This document shows, in pieces, positions 1-7,107 of a stretch of 64,000 nucleotides of DNA. Position numbers and translations under genes: made by a program. The first letter of the stretch is position 1. Every line of letters begins with the position of its first letter. The notes under the pieces were generated by a model that worked only from the letters and a program-made list of their open reading frames with translations, was not told the origin of the DNA and searched no databases. The stretch comes from Pseudomonas lini (GTDB lineage: Bacteria; Pseudomonadota; Gammaproteobacteria; Pseudomonadales; Pseudomonadaceae), in NCBI RefSeq assembly GCF_030812475.1, contig NZ_JAUSSR010000013.1, forward strand, positions 173,217-237,216, written 5' to 3'.

Positions 1-886
1 CGTCCGCCGACACCACGCCATACAACTCGTCGCTGGCGTAGAGCGGGGCGATCGGCGTGCGCTGCTGCACTTCACCGAGCTTGCGCCAGTTGAGGTTGGC
101 GATGCTGCGCCGGGCGATGGCCAGGGCGTGTTCATCGCTCTCGGCGTAATGGTCGGCCACCCCGGAAATCTTGCAGTGCACATCGGCCCCGCCGAGGTCC
201 TCGGCGCTGACCACTTCGCCGGTCGCGGCTTTCACCAGCGGCGGGCCTGCGAGGAAAATCGTCGCCTGCTGGCGCACCATGATCGCTTCGTCGGCCATCG
301 CCGGTACATAGGCACCACCGGCCGTGCAGGAACCCATCACCACCGCAATCTGCGGAATGCCCATGGCGCTCATGTTGGCCTGGTTGAAGAAGATCCGGCC
401 GAAGTGCTCACGGTCCGGGAACACTTCATCCTGGCGTGGCAGGTTGGCGCCACCGGAGTCCACCAGGTAGATGCACGGCAGGCGGTTCTGCTGGGCGATG
501 GTCTGGGCGCGCAGGTGTTTCTTCACGGTCAGCGGGTAATACGAGCCGCCTTTGACCGTGGCATCGTTGGCGACGATCATGCACTCGACGCCTTCGACCC
601 GGCCGATCCCGGCAATCACGCCCGCGGCCGGCACGTCTTCGCCATACACCGCGTAGGCCGCCAATTGGCTGATCTCGAGAAACGGCGAGCCCGGATCGAG
701 CAGGCGATTGATCCGTTCACGGGGCAGCAATTTGCCTCGCGAGGTGTGGCGTTCTTGCGCCTTCAGGCCGCCACCTTGCTGCACTTGGGCGAGCAGGGTG
801 TGCAGGGCGTCGACCTGTTTGAGCATCGCCGCGCTGTTGGCGGCGAACTCCGCCGAGCGGGGGTTGAGCTGGGTATGCAAAATCAT
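1..886 (-). CDS. liuB: Methylcrotonoyl-CoA carboxylase beta (carboxyltransferase) subunit, N-terminal part
   Basis: The gene reads leftwards from an ATG at 886 and runs off the window edge, so only about the first 295 residues are present. The protein carboxylates 3-methylcrotonyl-CoA in leucine catabolism, together with the biotin-carrying alpha subunit LiuD, which would lie beyond the edge. The visible part has the family start (MILHTQLNPRS), the segment SRGKLLPRERI, the CoA-binding stretch VDSGGANLPRQDEVFPD at about residues 165-181, and the glycine-rich GSCTAGGAYVPAM. It follows liuA in the same direction, as in the liuABCDE order of Pseudomonas. Confidence in the family is high; the C-terminal half cannot be judged. 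Confidence 0.93.
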   Translation of the reverse strand, partial: MILHTQLNPRSAEFAANSAAMLKQVDALHTLLAQVQQGGGLKAQERHTSRGKLLPRERINRLLDPGSPFLEISQLAAYAVYGEDVPAAGVIAGIGRVEGVECMIVANDATVKGGSYYPLTVKKHLRAQTIAQQNRLPCIYLVDSGGANLPRQDEVFPDREHFGRIFFNQANMSAMGIPQIAVVMGSCTAGGAYVPAMADEAIMVRQQATIFLAGPPLVKAATGEVVSAEDLGGADVHCKISGVADHYAESDEHALAIARRSIANLNWRKLGEVQQRTPIAPLYASDELYGVVSAD

Positions 887-894
887 CGGGCTAC

Positions 895-984
895 TCCGTA
901 GCAGCTTCAAGTTGCAAGCTACAAGCTACAAGTAGAAGCAAGAGCGCAGTTCTCTTGCAGCTTGAAGCTTGCCGCTTGCAGCTA
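895..984. repeat. AGCTTCAAG/AGCTACAAG-type repeats between liuA and liuB
   Basis: The short gap between liuA and liuB is filled with copies of a 7-9 base word (AGCTACAAG, AGCTTCAAG, CTTGCAGCTTG) in both orientations. It can fold back on itself. Such runs are common between Pseudomonas genes and may act as transcript-processing or stabilising structures. No gene is seen in it. Confidence 0.5.
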
Positions 985-991
985 ACGAAAT

Positions 992-2155
992 TTATTTCGT
1001 TTCGTTAAACAGTTCGCGACCGATCAGCATGCGCCGGATCTCACTGGTGCCCGCACCGATTTCGTACAGCTTGGCGTCGCGCAGCAAACGACCGGCGGGG
1101 AATTCGTTGATGTAGCCGTTGCCGCCGAGAATCTGGATCGCATCCAGGGCCATTTGCGTGGCGCGTTCGGCGCTGTACAGGATCACCCCGGCGGCGTCCT
1201 TGCGCGTGGTCTCGCCGCGCTCGCAAGCCTGGGCCACCGCATACAGGTAAGCGCGGCTGGCGTTGAGCTGGGTGTACATGTCGGCGACCTTGCCCTGGAT
1301 CAGCTGGAATTCGCCGATGCTCTGTCCGAACTGCTTGCGGTCGTGGATGTACGGCACGATCAGGTCCATGCAGGCCTGCATGATCCCGGTCGGGCCGCCG
1401 GACAGGACCACGCGCTCATAGTCGAGGCCGCTCATCAACACTTTCACGCCGCCGTTGAGCACGCCAAGGATGTTCTCTTGCGGCACTTCCACGTCATCGA
1501 AAAACAACTCGCAGGTGTTGGAGCCGCGCATGCCGAGCTTGTCGAATTTGTTGCTGCGGCTGAAGCCCTTGGAGTCGCGCTCGACGATGAACGCGGTGAT
1601 GCCGTGCGGGCCCTTTTCCAGGTCGGTCTTGGCATAGATCACGTAAGTGTTGGCGTCCGGACCGTTGGTGATCCAGGTCTTGCTGCCGTTGAGCACGTAG
1701 TGATCGCCGCGCTTGTCGGCGCGCAGTTTCATCGACACCACGTCGGAACCGGCATTCGGCTCGCTCATGGCCAGGGCGCCGATGTGCTCGCCGCTGATCA
1801 GCTTCGGCAGATACTTGGTCTTCTGCTCGTGATTGCCGTTGCGGTTGATCTGATTCACGCACAGGTTGGAATGCGCACCGTAGGACAGCGCCACCGACGC
1901 CGAGCCGCGGCTGATCTCTTCCATGATCACCACGTGGGCCAGGTAACCCAGGCCGGCGCCGCCGTACTCTTCCGGCACGGTGACCCCTAGCAGGCCCATG
2001 TCGCCGAACTTGCGCCACAGGTCCGCCGGGAACAGGTTGTCGATATCGATCTGAGCGGCGCGCGGGGCAACCTCTTTGGCAACGAAGGCCTGAACCTGAT
2101 CGCGCAGCATGTCGACGGTTTCACCGAGGGCAAAATTCAGGGAGGGATAGCTCAT
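992..2155 (-). CDS. liuA: Isovaleryl-CoA dehydrogenase
   Basis: This FAD enzyme oxidises isovaleryl-CoA to 3-methylcrotonyl-CoA in leucine degradation and passes electrons to ETF. The 387-residue product has the usual length and the acyl-CoA dehydrogenase signature AMSEPNAGSDVVSMK. Two features point to isovaleryl-CoA dehydrogenase rather than a straight-chain enzyme. A glutamate sits in LDYERVVLSGGP (the helix-G catalytic base of this subfamily), and the position where other family members carry their base reads YEIGAGTSEIRR, with glycine there. The ATG at 2155 lies about 57 bases from the palindromic operator at 2212-2227. It is the first gene of the liu operon here, followed by liuB. Confidence 0.95.
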   Translation of the reverse strand: MSYPSLNFALGETVDMLRDQVQAFVAKEVAPRAAQIDIDNLFPADLWRKFGDMGLLGVTVPEEYGGAGLGYLAHVVIMEEISRGSASVALSYGAHSNLCVNQINRNGNHEQKTKYLPKLISGEHIGALAMSEPNAGSDVVSMKLRADKRGDHYVLNGSKTWITNGPDANTYVIYAKTDLEKGPHGITAFIVERDSKGFSRSNKFDKLGMRGSNTCELFFDDVEVPQENILGVLNGGVKVLMSGLDYERVVLSGGPTGIMQACMDLIVPYIHDRKQFGQSIGEFQLIQGKVADMYTQLNASRAYLYAVAQACERGETTRKDAAGVILYSAERATQMALDAIQILGGNGYINEFPAGRLLRDAKLYEIGAGTSEIRRMLIGRELFNETK

Positions 2156-2211
2156 GGGTCACCTTTTGGCTTTTTTGTAGGGTAGGGGAGGACCGCAATT
2201 TGGCTCTCACC

Positions 2212-2227
2212 TTTACGTTAACGTAAA
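2212..2227. promoter_or_regulatory. Probable LiuR operator, 16-bp perfect palindrome
   Basis: TTTACGTTAACGTAAA is a perfect 16-base palindrome 57 bases upstream of liuA. A minus-strand TTGACA at 2248-2243 could be a -35 box, which would place this palindrome over the -10 region. MerR-type regulators bind dyads between the -35 and -10 boxes. A related dyad lies upstream of liuR at 6782-6797, so LiuR is the obvious candidate ligand. The palindrome is seen directly; the regulator assignment is inference. Confidence 0.7.
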
Positions 2228-2254
2228 CCCGAGACGAATGGCTGTCAATCACCC

Positions 2255-2270
2255 TTTACGTTAACGTCAA
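2255..2270. promoter_or_regulatory. Second probable LiuR operator
   Basis: TTTACGTTAACGTCAA repeats the palindrome at 2212-2227 with one changed base, 43 bases away (about four helical turns). It lies on the side facing the divergent acyl-CoA ligase gene. It may control that gene or act together with the first site. Confidence 0.6.
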
Positions 2271-2315
2271 CTTGAGCGACATTAGAGCCAGTTCAAGATG
2301 TAACACGGACCCCCT

Positions 2316-2663
2316 TGTAGGAGCTGGCTTGCCAGCGAAGGACGCTAACGATAACGCGTGCTGCCTGGATACACGCGGCGCCCTGACGTCCATCGCGAGC
2401 AAGCTCGCTCCTACAGAGGCCGTCCGCAGCTGAATCCCTGTAGGAGCTGGCTTGCCAGCGAAGGACGTCAACGATAACGCGTGCTGCCTGGATACACGCG
2501 GCGCCTTTACGTTTTTCGCGAGCAAGCTCGCTCCTACAGAGGCCGTCCGCAGCTGAACCCCTGTAGGAGCTGGCTTGCCAGCGAAGGACGTCAACGATAA
2601 CGCGTGCTGCCTGGATACACGCGGTGCCTTTACGTTTTTCGCGAGCAAGCTCGCTCCTACAGG
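2316..2663. repeat. Three tandem 123-bp REP-containing units
   Basis: A unit of 123 bases starts at 2316, 2439 and 2562. Each holds TGTAGGAGCTGGCTTGCCAG and ends with the inverse-oriented REP word GCGAGCAAGCTCGCTCCTAC, with a conserved spacer containing CGATAACGCGTGCTGCC. The copies are nearly identical. This is a REP doublet amplified head to tail between divergent promoters. Open frames across it are artefacts of the period being a multiple of three. Confidence 0.9.
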
Positions 2664-2704
2664 GGACCGTAGCCAACCCATTAATAAAGACAATAGGGGT
2701 CGTC

Positions 2705-4402
2705 ATGGATCAACCCACCGCAAGCCCGCAGCGCAGCTACACCCGCGGTTCCCAGGACAAAGCCTTGCTGGCGATGACCATCGGCCAGGCGTTCGACAAC
2801 ACCGTCGCGCACTACCCGACCGGGGAGGCGCTGGTCGTGCGCCACCAACAACTGCGCTACACCTGGCAGCAACTGGCCGACGCCGTGGACCTGCACGCTC
2901 GGGCGCTATTGGCCTTGGGCCTGCAGACCGGCGACCGCCTCGGCATCTGGGCTCCCAACTGCGCCCAATGGTGCATCAGCCAATTCGCCAGTGCGAAAAT
3001 CGGCGTGATCCTGGTCAACATCAACCCGGCCTACCGCAGCTCCGAACTGGAATACGTACTCAAGCAATCCGGCTGCCAATGGCTGGTCTGCGCCGGCGCC
3101 TTCAAAAGCTCCAACTACCACGGCATGCTGCAAGGCCTGGTACCGGAACTGGCAGAACAACCCCTCGGCCAATTGCACAGCGAACGCCTGCCGGACCTGC
3201 GCGGGGTGATCAGCCTCGACGCCCAGCCGCCCTCGGGCTTCCTGCCGTGGTCGCAACTGACCGAACTCGCCAGCAATGTGTCAGCCGAGCAACTGCACGA
3301 ACGCCAGGACAGCCTGCATTTCGACCAGGCGGTGAACATCCAGTACACCTCCGGCACCACCGGCTTCCCCAAGGGCGCGACCCTCAGCCACTACAACATC
3401 CTTAACAACGGCTACATGGTCGGCGAAAGCCTCGGCCTGACCCACGAAGATCGGCTGGTGATCCCGGTGCCGCTGTATCACTGCTTCGGCATGGTCATGG
3501 GCAACCTGGGCTGCATGACCCACGGCAGCGCCATGATCTACCCCAACGACGCGTTCGATCCGCTGCTGACCCTGACCACCGTCGCCGAAGAAAAAGCCAC
3601 CGCGCTCTACGGCGTTCCGACCATGTTCATCGCCATGCTCGACCAGCCCCAGCGCGCCGAATTCGACCTGTCGAGCCTGCGCACCGGGATCATGGCCGGG
3701 GCCACCTGCCCGATCGAAGTGATGCGCCGGGTCATCACCGACATGCACATGAGTGAAGTCCAGATCGCCTACGGCATGACGGAAACCAGCCCGGTGTCGC
3801 TGCAGACCGGCCCCTCGGACGACCTGGAATTGCGCGTCACCACCGTCGGCCGCACCCAGCCGCAACTGGAGAGCAAAATCATCGACGAGGCCGGCAACCT
3901 GGTACCCCGCGGCACCATCGGCGAACTCTGCACCCGCGGCTACAGCGTGATGCTCGGCTACTGGAACAACCCGCAAGGCACCGCCGAAGCCATCGACCAG
4001 GCCGGCTGGATGCACACCGGCGACCTGGCGAGCATGAACGACGAGGGTTACGTGAACATCGCCGGCCGCAACAAAGACATGATCATCCGCGGCGGTGAAA
4101 ACATTTACCCGCGGGAACTGGAAGAATTCTTCTTCACCCACCCGGCCGTGGCCGACGTGCAAGTGATCGGCATCCCATGCTCGCGCTACGGCGAAGAAAT
4201 CGTCGCCTGGATCAAATTCCACCCCGGCCACAGCGCCACCGAACAAGAACTGCAAGCCTGGTGCAAAGAACGCATCGCCCACTTCAAGACGCCGCGCTAC
4301 TTCAAGTTCGTCGACGAGTTCCCAATGACCGTCACAGGCAAAATCCAGAAATTCCGCATGCGCGAAATCAGCATCGAAGAACTGAGCCTCAACAAAACCT
4401 GA
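2705..4402 (+). CDS. AMP-binding acyl-CoA synthetase (ACSF2/FadD-like)
   Basis: The enzyme probably activates a short, branched or medium-chain acid to its CoA thioester through an acyl-adenylate. The 565-residue product carries the P-loop-like motif YTSGTTGFPKGA at about residue 216, the segment YGMTETSP, the ATP-binding aspartate region GWMHTGDLASM, and the C-terminal lysine motif TVTGKIQKFRMRE. The ATG at 2705 is chosen because it begins the family-like N-terminus after a GGGGTCGTC leader; an upstream in-frame extension lies inside the REP array. It is divergent from liuA across shared operators, so it may feed isovalerate or a related acid into the liu pathway. The substrate is inferred from context only. 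Confidence 0.88.
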   Translation: MDQPTASPQRSYTRGSQDKALLAMTIGQAFDNTVAHYPTGEALVVRHQQLRYTWQQLADAVDLHARALLALGLQTGDRLGIWAPNCAQWCISQFASAKIGVILVNINPAYRSSELEYVLKQSGCQWLVCAGAFKSSNYHGMLQGLVPELAEQPLGQLHSERLPDLRGVISLDAQPPSGFLPWSQLTELASNVSAEQLHERQDSLHFDQAVNIQYTSGTTGFPKGATLSHYNILNNGYMVGESLGLTHEDRLVIPVPLYHCFGMVMGNLGCMTHGSAMIYPNDAFDPLLTLTTVAEEKATALYGVPTMFIAMLDQPQRAEFDLSSLRTGIMAGATCPIEVMRRVITDMHMSEVQIAYGMTETSPVSLQTGPSDDLELRVTTVGRTQPQLESKIIDEAGNLVPRGTIGELCTRGYSVMLGYWNNPQGTAEAIDQAGWMHTGDLASMNDEGYVNIAGRNKDMIIRGGENIYPRELEEFFFTHPAVADVQVIGIPCSRYGEEIVAWIKFHPGHSATEQELQAWCKERIAHFKTPRYFKFVDEFPMTVTGKIQKFRMREISIEELSLNKT

Positions 4403-4416
4403 CCACAATCTCCCCC

Positions 4417-4592
4417 TGTAGGAGCCGGCTTGCCGGCGAAAGCGGTGTATCAGCCAACAACAACGTCGACTGACCCACCGCCTTCGCCGGCAAGCCGGCT
4501 CCTACAGTTGACCGAGGATGCCTCAACTCTCGTGACCACCGCAGCCCCTGTAACCGCCGCAGCTCCCTGTAGGAGCTGGCTTGCCAGCGAAG
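4417..4592. repeat. REP inverted pair plus a single REP
   Basis: TGTAGGAGCCGGCTTGCCGG at 4417 faces its inverse copy ending at 4506. Together they can form a large stem just downstream of the acyl-CoA ligase stop. A third single copy (TGTAGGAGCTGGCTTGCCAG) starts at 4568. No coding sequence is supported from 4403 to the sRNA at 4722. Confidence 0.85.
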
Positions 4593-4721
4593 AGGCCGGC
4601 ACATCCAACAAATAACCCGGCAGACAACCCGCTCTCGCCAGCAGCCGGCTTCTTCAGGCTATCCCAGAATTCAGTGACTGTAGGAGGGGGAGGGAGAGGG
4701 GTAAAATCACAAACAGCAAAA

Positions 4722-5106
4722 AGCACAAAGGGGAGCCGAAGCTCCCCTTTAATTTTGTCGTTACGTGCTCTTTTTTTATTATTGAGGGGCGGTCTGTTTT
4801 TGTTTTTAGCAACCGTGACCCTTTACCGCTGTTTTTATCGACCCCCATCCGGGATCAAGAGCAAACGTATTTTTTTGAGCGCTGATCTGCTTTCTCGCCA
4901 AGCGATCCAACCAGTTCGGGAGCTACCTGAAGGTAGTTTTATTCTTCTCTGCCCGGTTGCGGGTCACTCCGAAAAGCACCCTGAAAAGCACATCCTCTCC
5001 AAAAAAATCTGTTAGCTGCGTCTCTGCCGTGTTGTTTTTGTTATGTCAGAGTCGTTACGTCTTATTTTTATTAGGGTTGGAACGTTTTTTTTTGTTCTTG
5101 TTATGC
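4722..5106 (-). ncRNA. crcY: CrcY/CrcZ-type small RNA, Crc/Hfq antagonist
   Basis: Reading leftwards from about 5106 to a terminator near 4727 gives a non-coding RNA of about 380 nt. It carries at least five or six A-rich CA motifs of the AAnAAnAA kind, such as AACAAGAACAAAAAAAAACG near the 5' end, AATAAAAATAAGACG, AACAAAAACAACACGG, AAGAATAAAAC, AAAAACAAAAACAG and AATAATAAAAAAAGAG. Such motifs bind Hfq/Crc. In Pseudomonas the CrcZ/CrcY/CrcX RNAs titrate that complex and relieve carbon catabolite repression, and their transcription depends on sigma-54 and CbrB. A sigma-54 promoter lies immediately upstream. From memory, CrcY in P. putida also lies next to mvaB, which is the upstream neighbour here. 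The exact 5' and 3' ends are estimates. Confidence 0.85.
4727..4750 (-). terminator. Intrinsic terminator of the CrcY-like RNA
   Basis: On the minus strand AAAGGGGAGC and GCTCCCCTTT form a 10-bp stem closed by a TTCG loop (a stable cUUCGg tetraloop), followed by the T-rich TTTGTGCTTTTTG. It fits the 3' end of the sRNA. Confidence 0.85.
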
Positions 5107-5114
5107 CATAGAGA

Positions 5115-5132
5115 TAGCAGGAGCCGTGCCAA
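5115..5132 (-). promoter_or_regulatory. Sigma-54 promoter of the CrcY-like RNA
   Basis: On the minus strand the sequence TTGGCACGGCTCCTGCTA has the -24 GG (5130-5129) and -12 GC (5118-5117) separated by ten bases, matching the RpoN consensus apart from C in place of T just before the GC. Transcription should begin about 12 bases further on, near 5106. Confidence 0.85.
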
Positions 5133-5212
5133 CTTTTAAAAACCCTTTAAAATCAATGATTTGAGTTTTTCAAAGGTTTTTCCCGCCGCTAGATTCCCCA
5201 CATTTGTTTCCG

Positions 5213-5254
5213 TGTTACTCGCTTGCCCCCCACTTTTGAGTCCTGGCGGTAACA
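5213..5254. promoter_or_regulatory. Possible enhancer-binding (CbrB-type) site
   Basis: TGTTAC at 5213-5218 and GTAACA at 5249-5254 are inverted half-sites 30 bases apart, about 80-120 bases upstream of the sigma-54 promoter. This is the right distance for an enhancer. CbrB is the expected activator because it controls the family; the half-site match to CbrB is from memory and unproven. Confidence 0.4.
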
Positions 5255-5273
5255 CCCCGACACATCCGCCCAC

Positions 5274-6173
5274 TCACTGCGCGCTACGCGCCCTGGCCAC
5301 CCGCGACCCACTGGCGCGTCCCAGCACCGTGCTGATCTGCTGACCCGCCACAATCAACGCTTCAAGGTCGATACCACTATCGATACCCAAGCCATTGAGC
5401 AGGTAGATCACATCCTCAGTGGCCACGTTACCGCTGGCGCCCTTGGCGTAAGGGCAGCCACCAAGGCCGGCAATCGAACTGTCGAACACCGACACCCCTT
5501 CCAGCAAACTGGCGTAGATATTGGCCATGGCCTGGCCATAGGTGTCGTGGTAATGCCCGGCGAGTTTGTCCCGTGGCACTTCCGCCGAGACCACCTCGAT
5601 CAACTTGCGGGTAGCACCGGCCGTCCCGGTGCCGATGGTGTCCCCCAGGGACACTTCATAGCAGCCCATGGCATACAGCTCGCGCGCGACCAGCGCCACT
5701 TGCTCCGGCGCGACGTCACCCTCATAAGGGCAGCCCAGCACACAGGACACATACCCCCGCACACTCACCCCATGCTGCTTCGCCGCCTCCATAATCGGCA
5801 CGAACCGCGCCAGGCTCTCACTGATCGAGCAATTGATGTTGCGCTGGGAAAACGCCTCGGACGCCGCGGCAAACACCGCAACCTCCTTGACCCCGGCCGC
5901 CACCGCATCCTCAAACCCGCGAAGATTGGGCGCGAGCGCCGCATAGGTCACCCCAGGCTTACGCTGAATCTGCGCAAACACCTCGGCGGAACCGGCCATC
6001 TGCGGCACCCACTTGGGCGAAACAAAACTGCCGACCTCGATGTAACTCAGCCCGGCGGCAGTCAGCGCATCGACCAACCGCACCTTGTCCGCGACACTGA
6101 TGGGCTGGGCTTCATTTTGCAGTCCGTCGCGAGGGCCGACTTCGACCAGGCGTACGTGAGAGGGTAGGGACAT
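5274..6173 (-). CDS. mvaB: Hydroxymethylglutaryl-CoA lyase
   Basis: The enzyme cleaves 3-hydroxy-3-methylglutaryl-CoA to acetoacetate and acetyl-CoA, the last step of leucine/isovalerate breakdown (LiuE in P. aeruginosa naming). The 299-residue product begins with the TIM-barrel segment VRLVEVGPRDGLQNE. It also contains YVSCVLGCPYEGDV, the metal-binding HYHDTYGQA and the active-site loop GLGGCPYAKGASGNVATED with its catalytic cysteine. It lies downstream of liuR in the same direction, separated by a REP pair, and not at the end of liuABCD. Its 3' end is next to the enhancer region of the CrcY-like RNA. Confidence 0.95.
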   Translation of the reverse strand: MSLPSHVRLVEVGPRDGLQNEAQPISVADKVRLVDALTAAGLSYIEVGSFVSPKWVPQMAGSAEVFAQIQRKPGVTYAALAPNLRGFEDAVAAGVKEVAVFAAASEAFSQRNINCSISESLARFVPIMEAAKQHGVSVRGYVSCVLGCPYEGDVAPEQVALVARELYAMGCYEVSLGDTIGTGTAGATRKLIEVVSAEVPRDKLAGHYHDTYGQAMANIYASLLEGVSVFDSSIAGLGGCPYAKGASGNVATEDVIYLLNGLGIDSGIDLEALIVAGQQISTVLGRASGSRVARARSAQ

Positions 6174-6219
6174 GGGGGATCGACCTGTGCTGAATACTCA
6201 GAAAAACACTGGGAGCCCC

Positions 6220-6319
6220 TGTGGGAGCGGGCTTGCCCGCGATGGACGTTAACGATGACCGGTGCCGCCTGGATAAACGCGGTGCCTCGACGTCCATCGC
6301 GAGCAAGCTCGCTCCTACA
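6220..6319. repeat. REP inverted pair between liuR and mvaB
   Basis: TGTGGGAGCGGGCTTGCCCGC at its left and GCGAGCAAGCTCGCTCCTACA at its right form a REP doublet with a spacer closely related to the 123-bp units at 2316-2663 (CGTTAACGATGACCGGTGCCGCC). Confidence 0.8.
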
Positions 6320-6340
6320 GAGGATTTGTATTGAAACCTG

Positions 6341-6739
6341 CTAAACCACCTGCTGACTCTTGATCGTCAACTCCAACGCCTGACTGCACCGCTCCTGCGC
6401 CGTATCCAACTCCAGCTTCATCTGCTCGATATCCAGCATCTGCTGCTCAAGCTGCTCCCGACGCTCGGCGATTTTGTTCAGCATCGTCTGCAACTGCTTC
6501 TGATTGCCGCCAGTAGGGTCGTAAAGCTCAATCAACTCACGGCATTCCGCCAGTGAAAAACCAATACGCTTGCCCCGCAAAATCAGCTTCAGACTGACCT
6601 TGTCCCGTGGCGAATAGATGCGTTCCTGCCCACGCCGCTCAGGGCTGAGCAGCCCTTGCTCTTCATAAAAGCGAATGGCCCGGGTGGTGATGTCGAGCTC
6701 GCGGGCGAGATCGGAAATGCTATAGGTCTGGCTGCTCAT
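6341..6739 (-). CDS. liuR: MerR-family regulator of the liu genes
   Basis: The 132-residue protein has an N-terminal MerR winged helix (YSISDLARELDITTRAIRFY, then EEQGLLSPERRGQERIY) and a long C-terminal dimerisation helix at about residues 80-118. LiuR represses the liu genes and responds to a leucine/isovalerate pathway metabolite in other pseudomonads. No metal-binding cysteine cluster is seen, consistent with an organic effector. It is upstream of mvaB on the same strand and has its own palindrome at 6782-6797, suggesting autoregulation. Confidence 0.92.
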   Translation of the reverse strand: MSSQTYSISDLARELDITTRAIRFYEEQGLLSPERRGQERIYSPRDKVSLKLILRGKRIGFSLAECRELIELYDPTGGNQKQLQTMLNKIAERREQLEQQMLDIEQMKLELDTAQERCSQALELTIKSQQVV

Positions 6740-6781
6740 GGAAGCGCTCGAAAAAGGTCATGGCGCTAAGCTAATGGCAGG

Positions 6782-6797
6782 TTGACGTTTACGTCAA
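6782..6797. promoter_or_regulatory. Probable LiuR autoregulatory operator
   Basis: TTGACGTTTACGTCAA has perfect 7-base arms (TTGACGT/ACGTCAA) and lies 43 bases upstream of liuR. It matches the dyads between liuA and the acyl-CoA ligase gene in its ACGT half-sites. Confidence 0.65.
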
Positions 6798-6897
6798 GGG
6801 GCGCAAGCCTTTCGAGACATCACACCCCAGGTTCCACCGACCTGCGGCGTGAGAGCTTGCCTATGGTGATTGGGTCTACCCCCCCCCTGTAGGAGCT

Positions 6898-6992
6898 GGC
6901 TTGCCAGCGAAGAGGCCAGCACATCCAACATTGATGTCGACTGACCTGACGCCTTCGCTGCGGTGCGGCGATCCGACAAGCCAGCTCCTACA
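6898..6992. repeat. REP inverted pair with an altered right arm
   Basis: The left arm is TGTAGGAGCTGGCTTGCCAG. The right arm should read CGCTGGCAAGCCAGCTCCTACA but carries about 16 extra bases (near 6959-6976, GCGGTGCGGCGATCCGA) inside it. The gap between liuR and aer holds no gene. Confidence 0.75.
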
Positions 6993-7066
6993 AGGGCAAC
7001 CCGCTCACCACAGCATTTGGCAGCGCCTGAAAGGTGTGTAAATACCTACGCAGATCAAAAACAAAC

Positions 7067-7086
7067 CCGGGCGCATCAGCGCCCGG
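7067..7086 (-). terminator. Intrinsic terminator after aer (works both ways)
   Basis: CCGGGCGC ATCA GCGCCCGG forms an 8-bp GC stem 21 bases beyond the aer stop. A T-run follows on the plus strand and GGGTTTGTTTTT follows on the minus strand. Confidence 0.75.
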
Positions 7087-7107
7087 TTTTTTACCTAAAG
7101 ACAGCAA

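Noticed and set aside
2256..2706. Two overlapping 137-145 residue minus-strand frames with internal repeats
   Set aside because: They are translations of the 123-bp REP array, whose period is a multiple of three; no start signal or family.
4581..5343. Several 60-144 codon frames around the CrcY-like RNA
   Set aside because: They cross the terminator, the A/T-rich motifs and the sigma-54 promoter; they lack ribosome-binding sites and family features.
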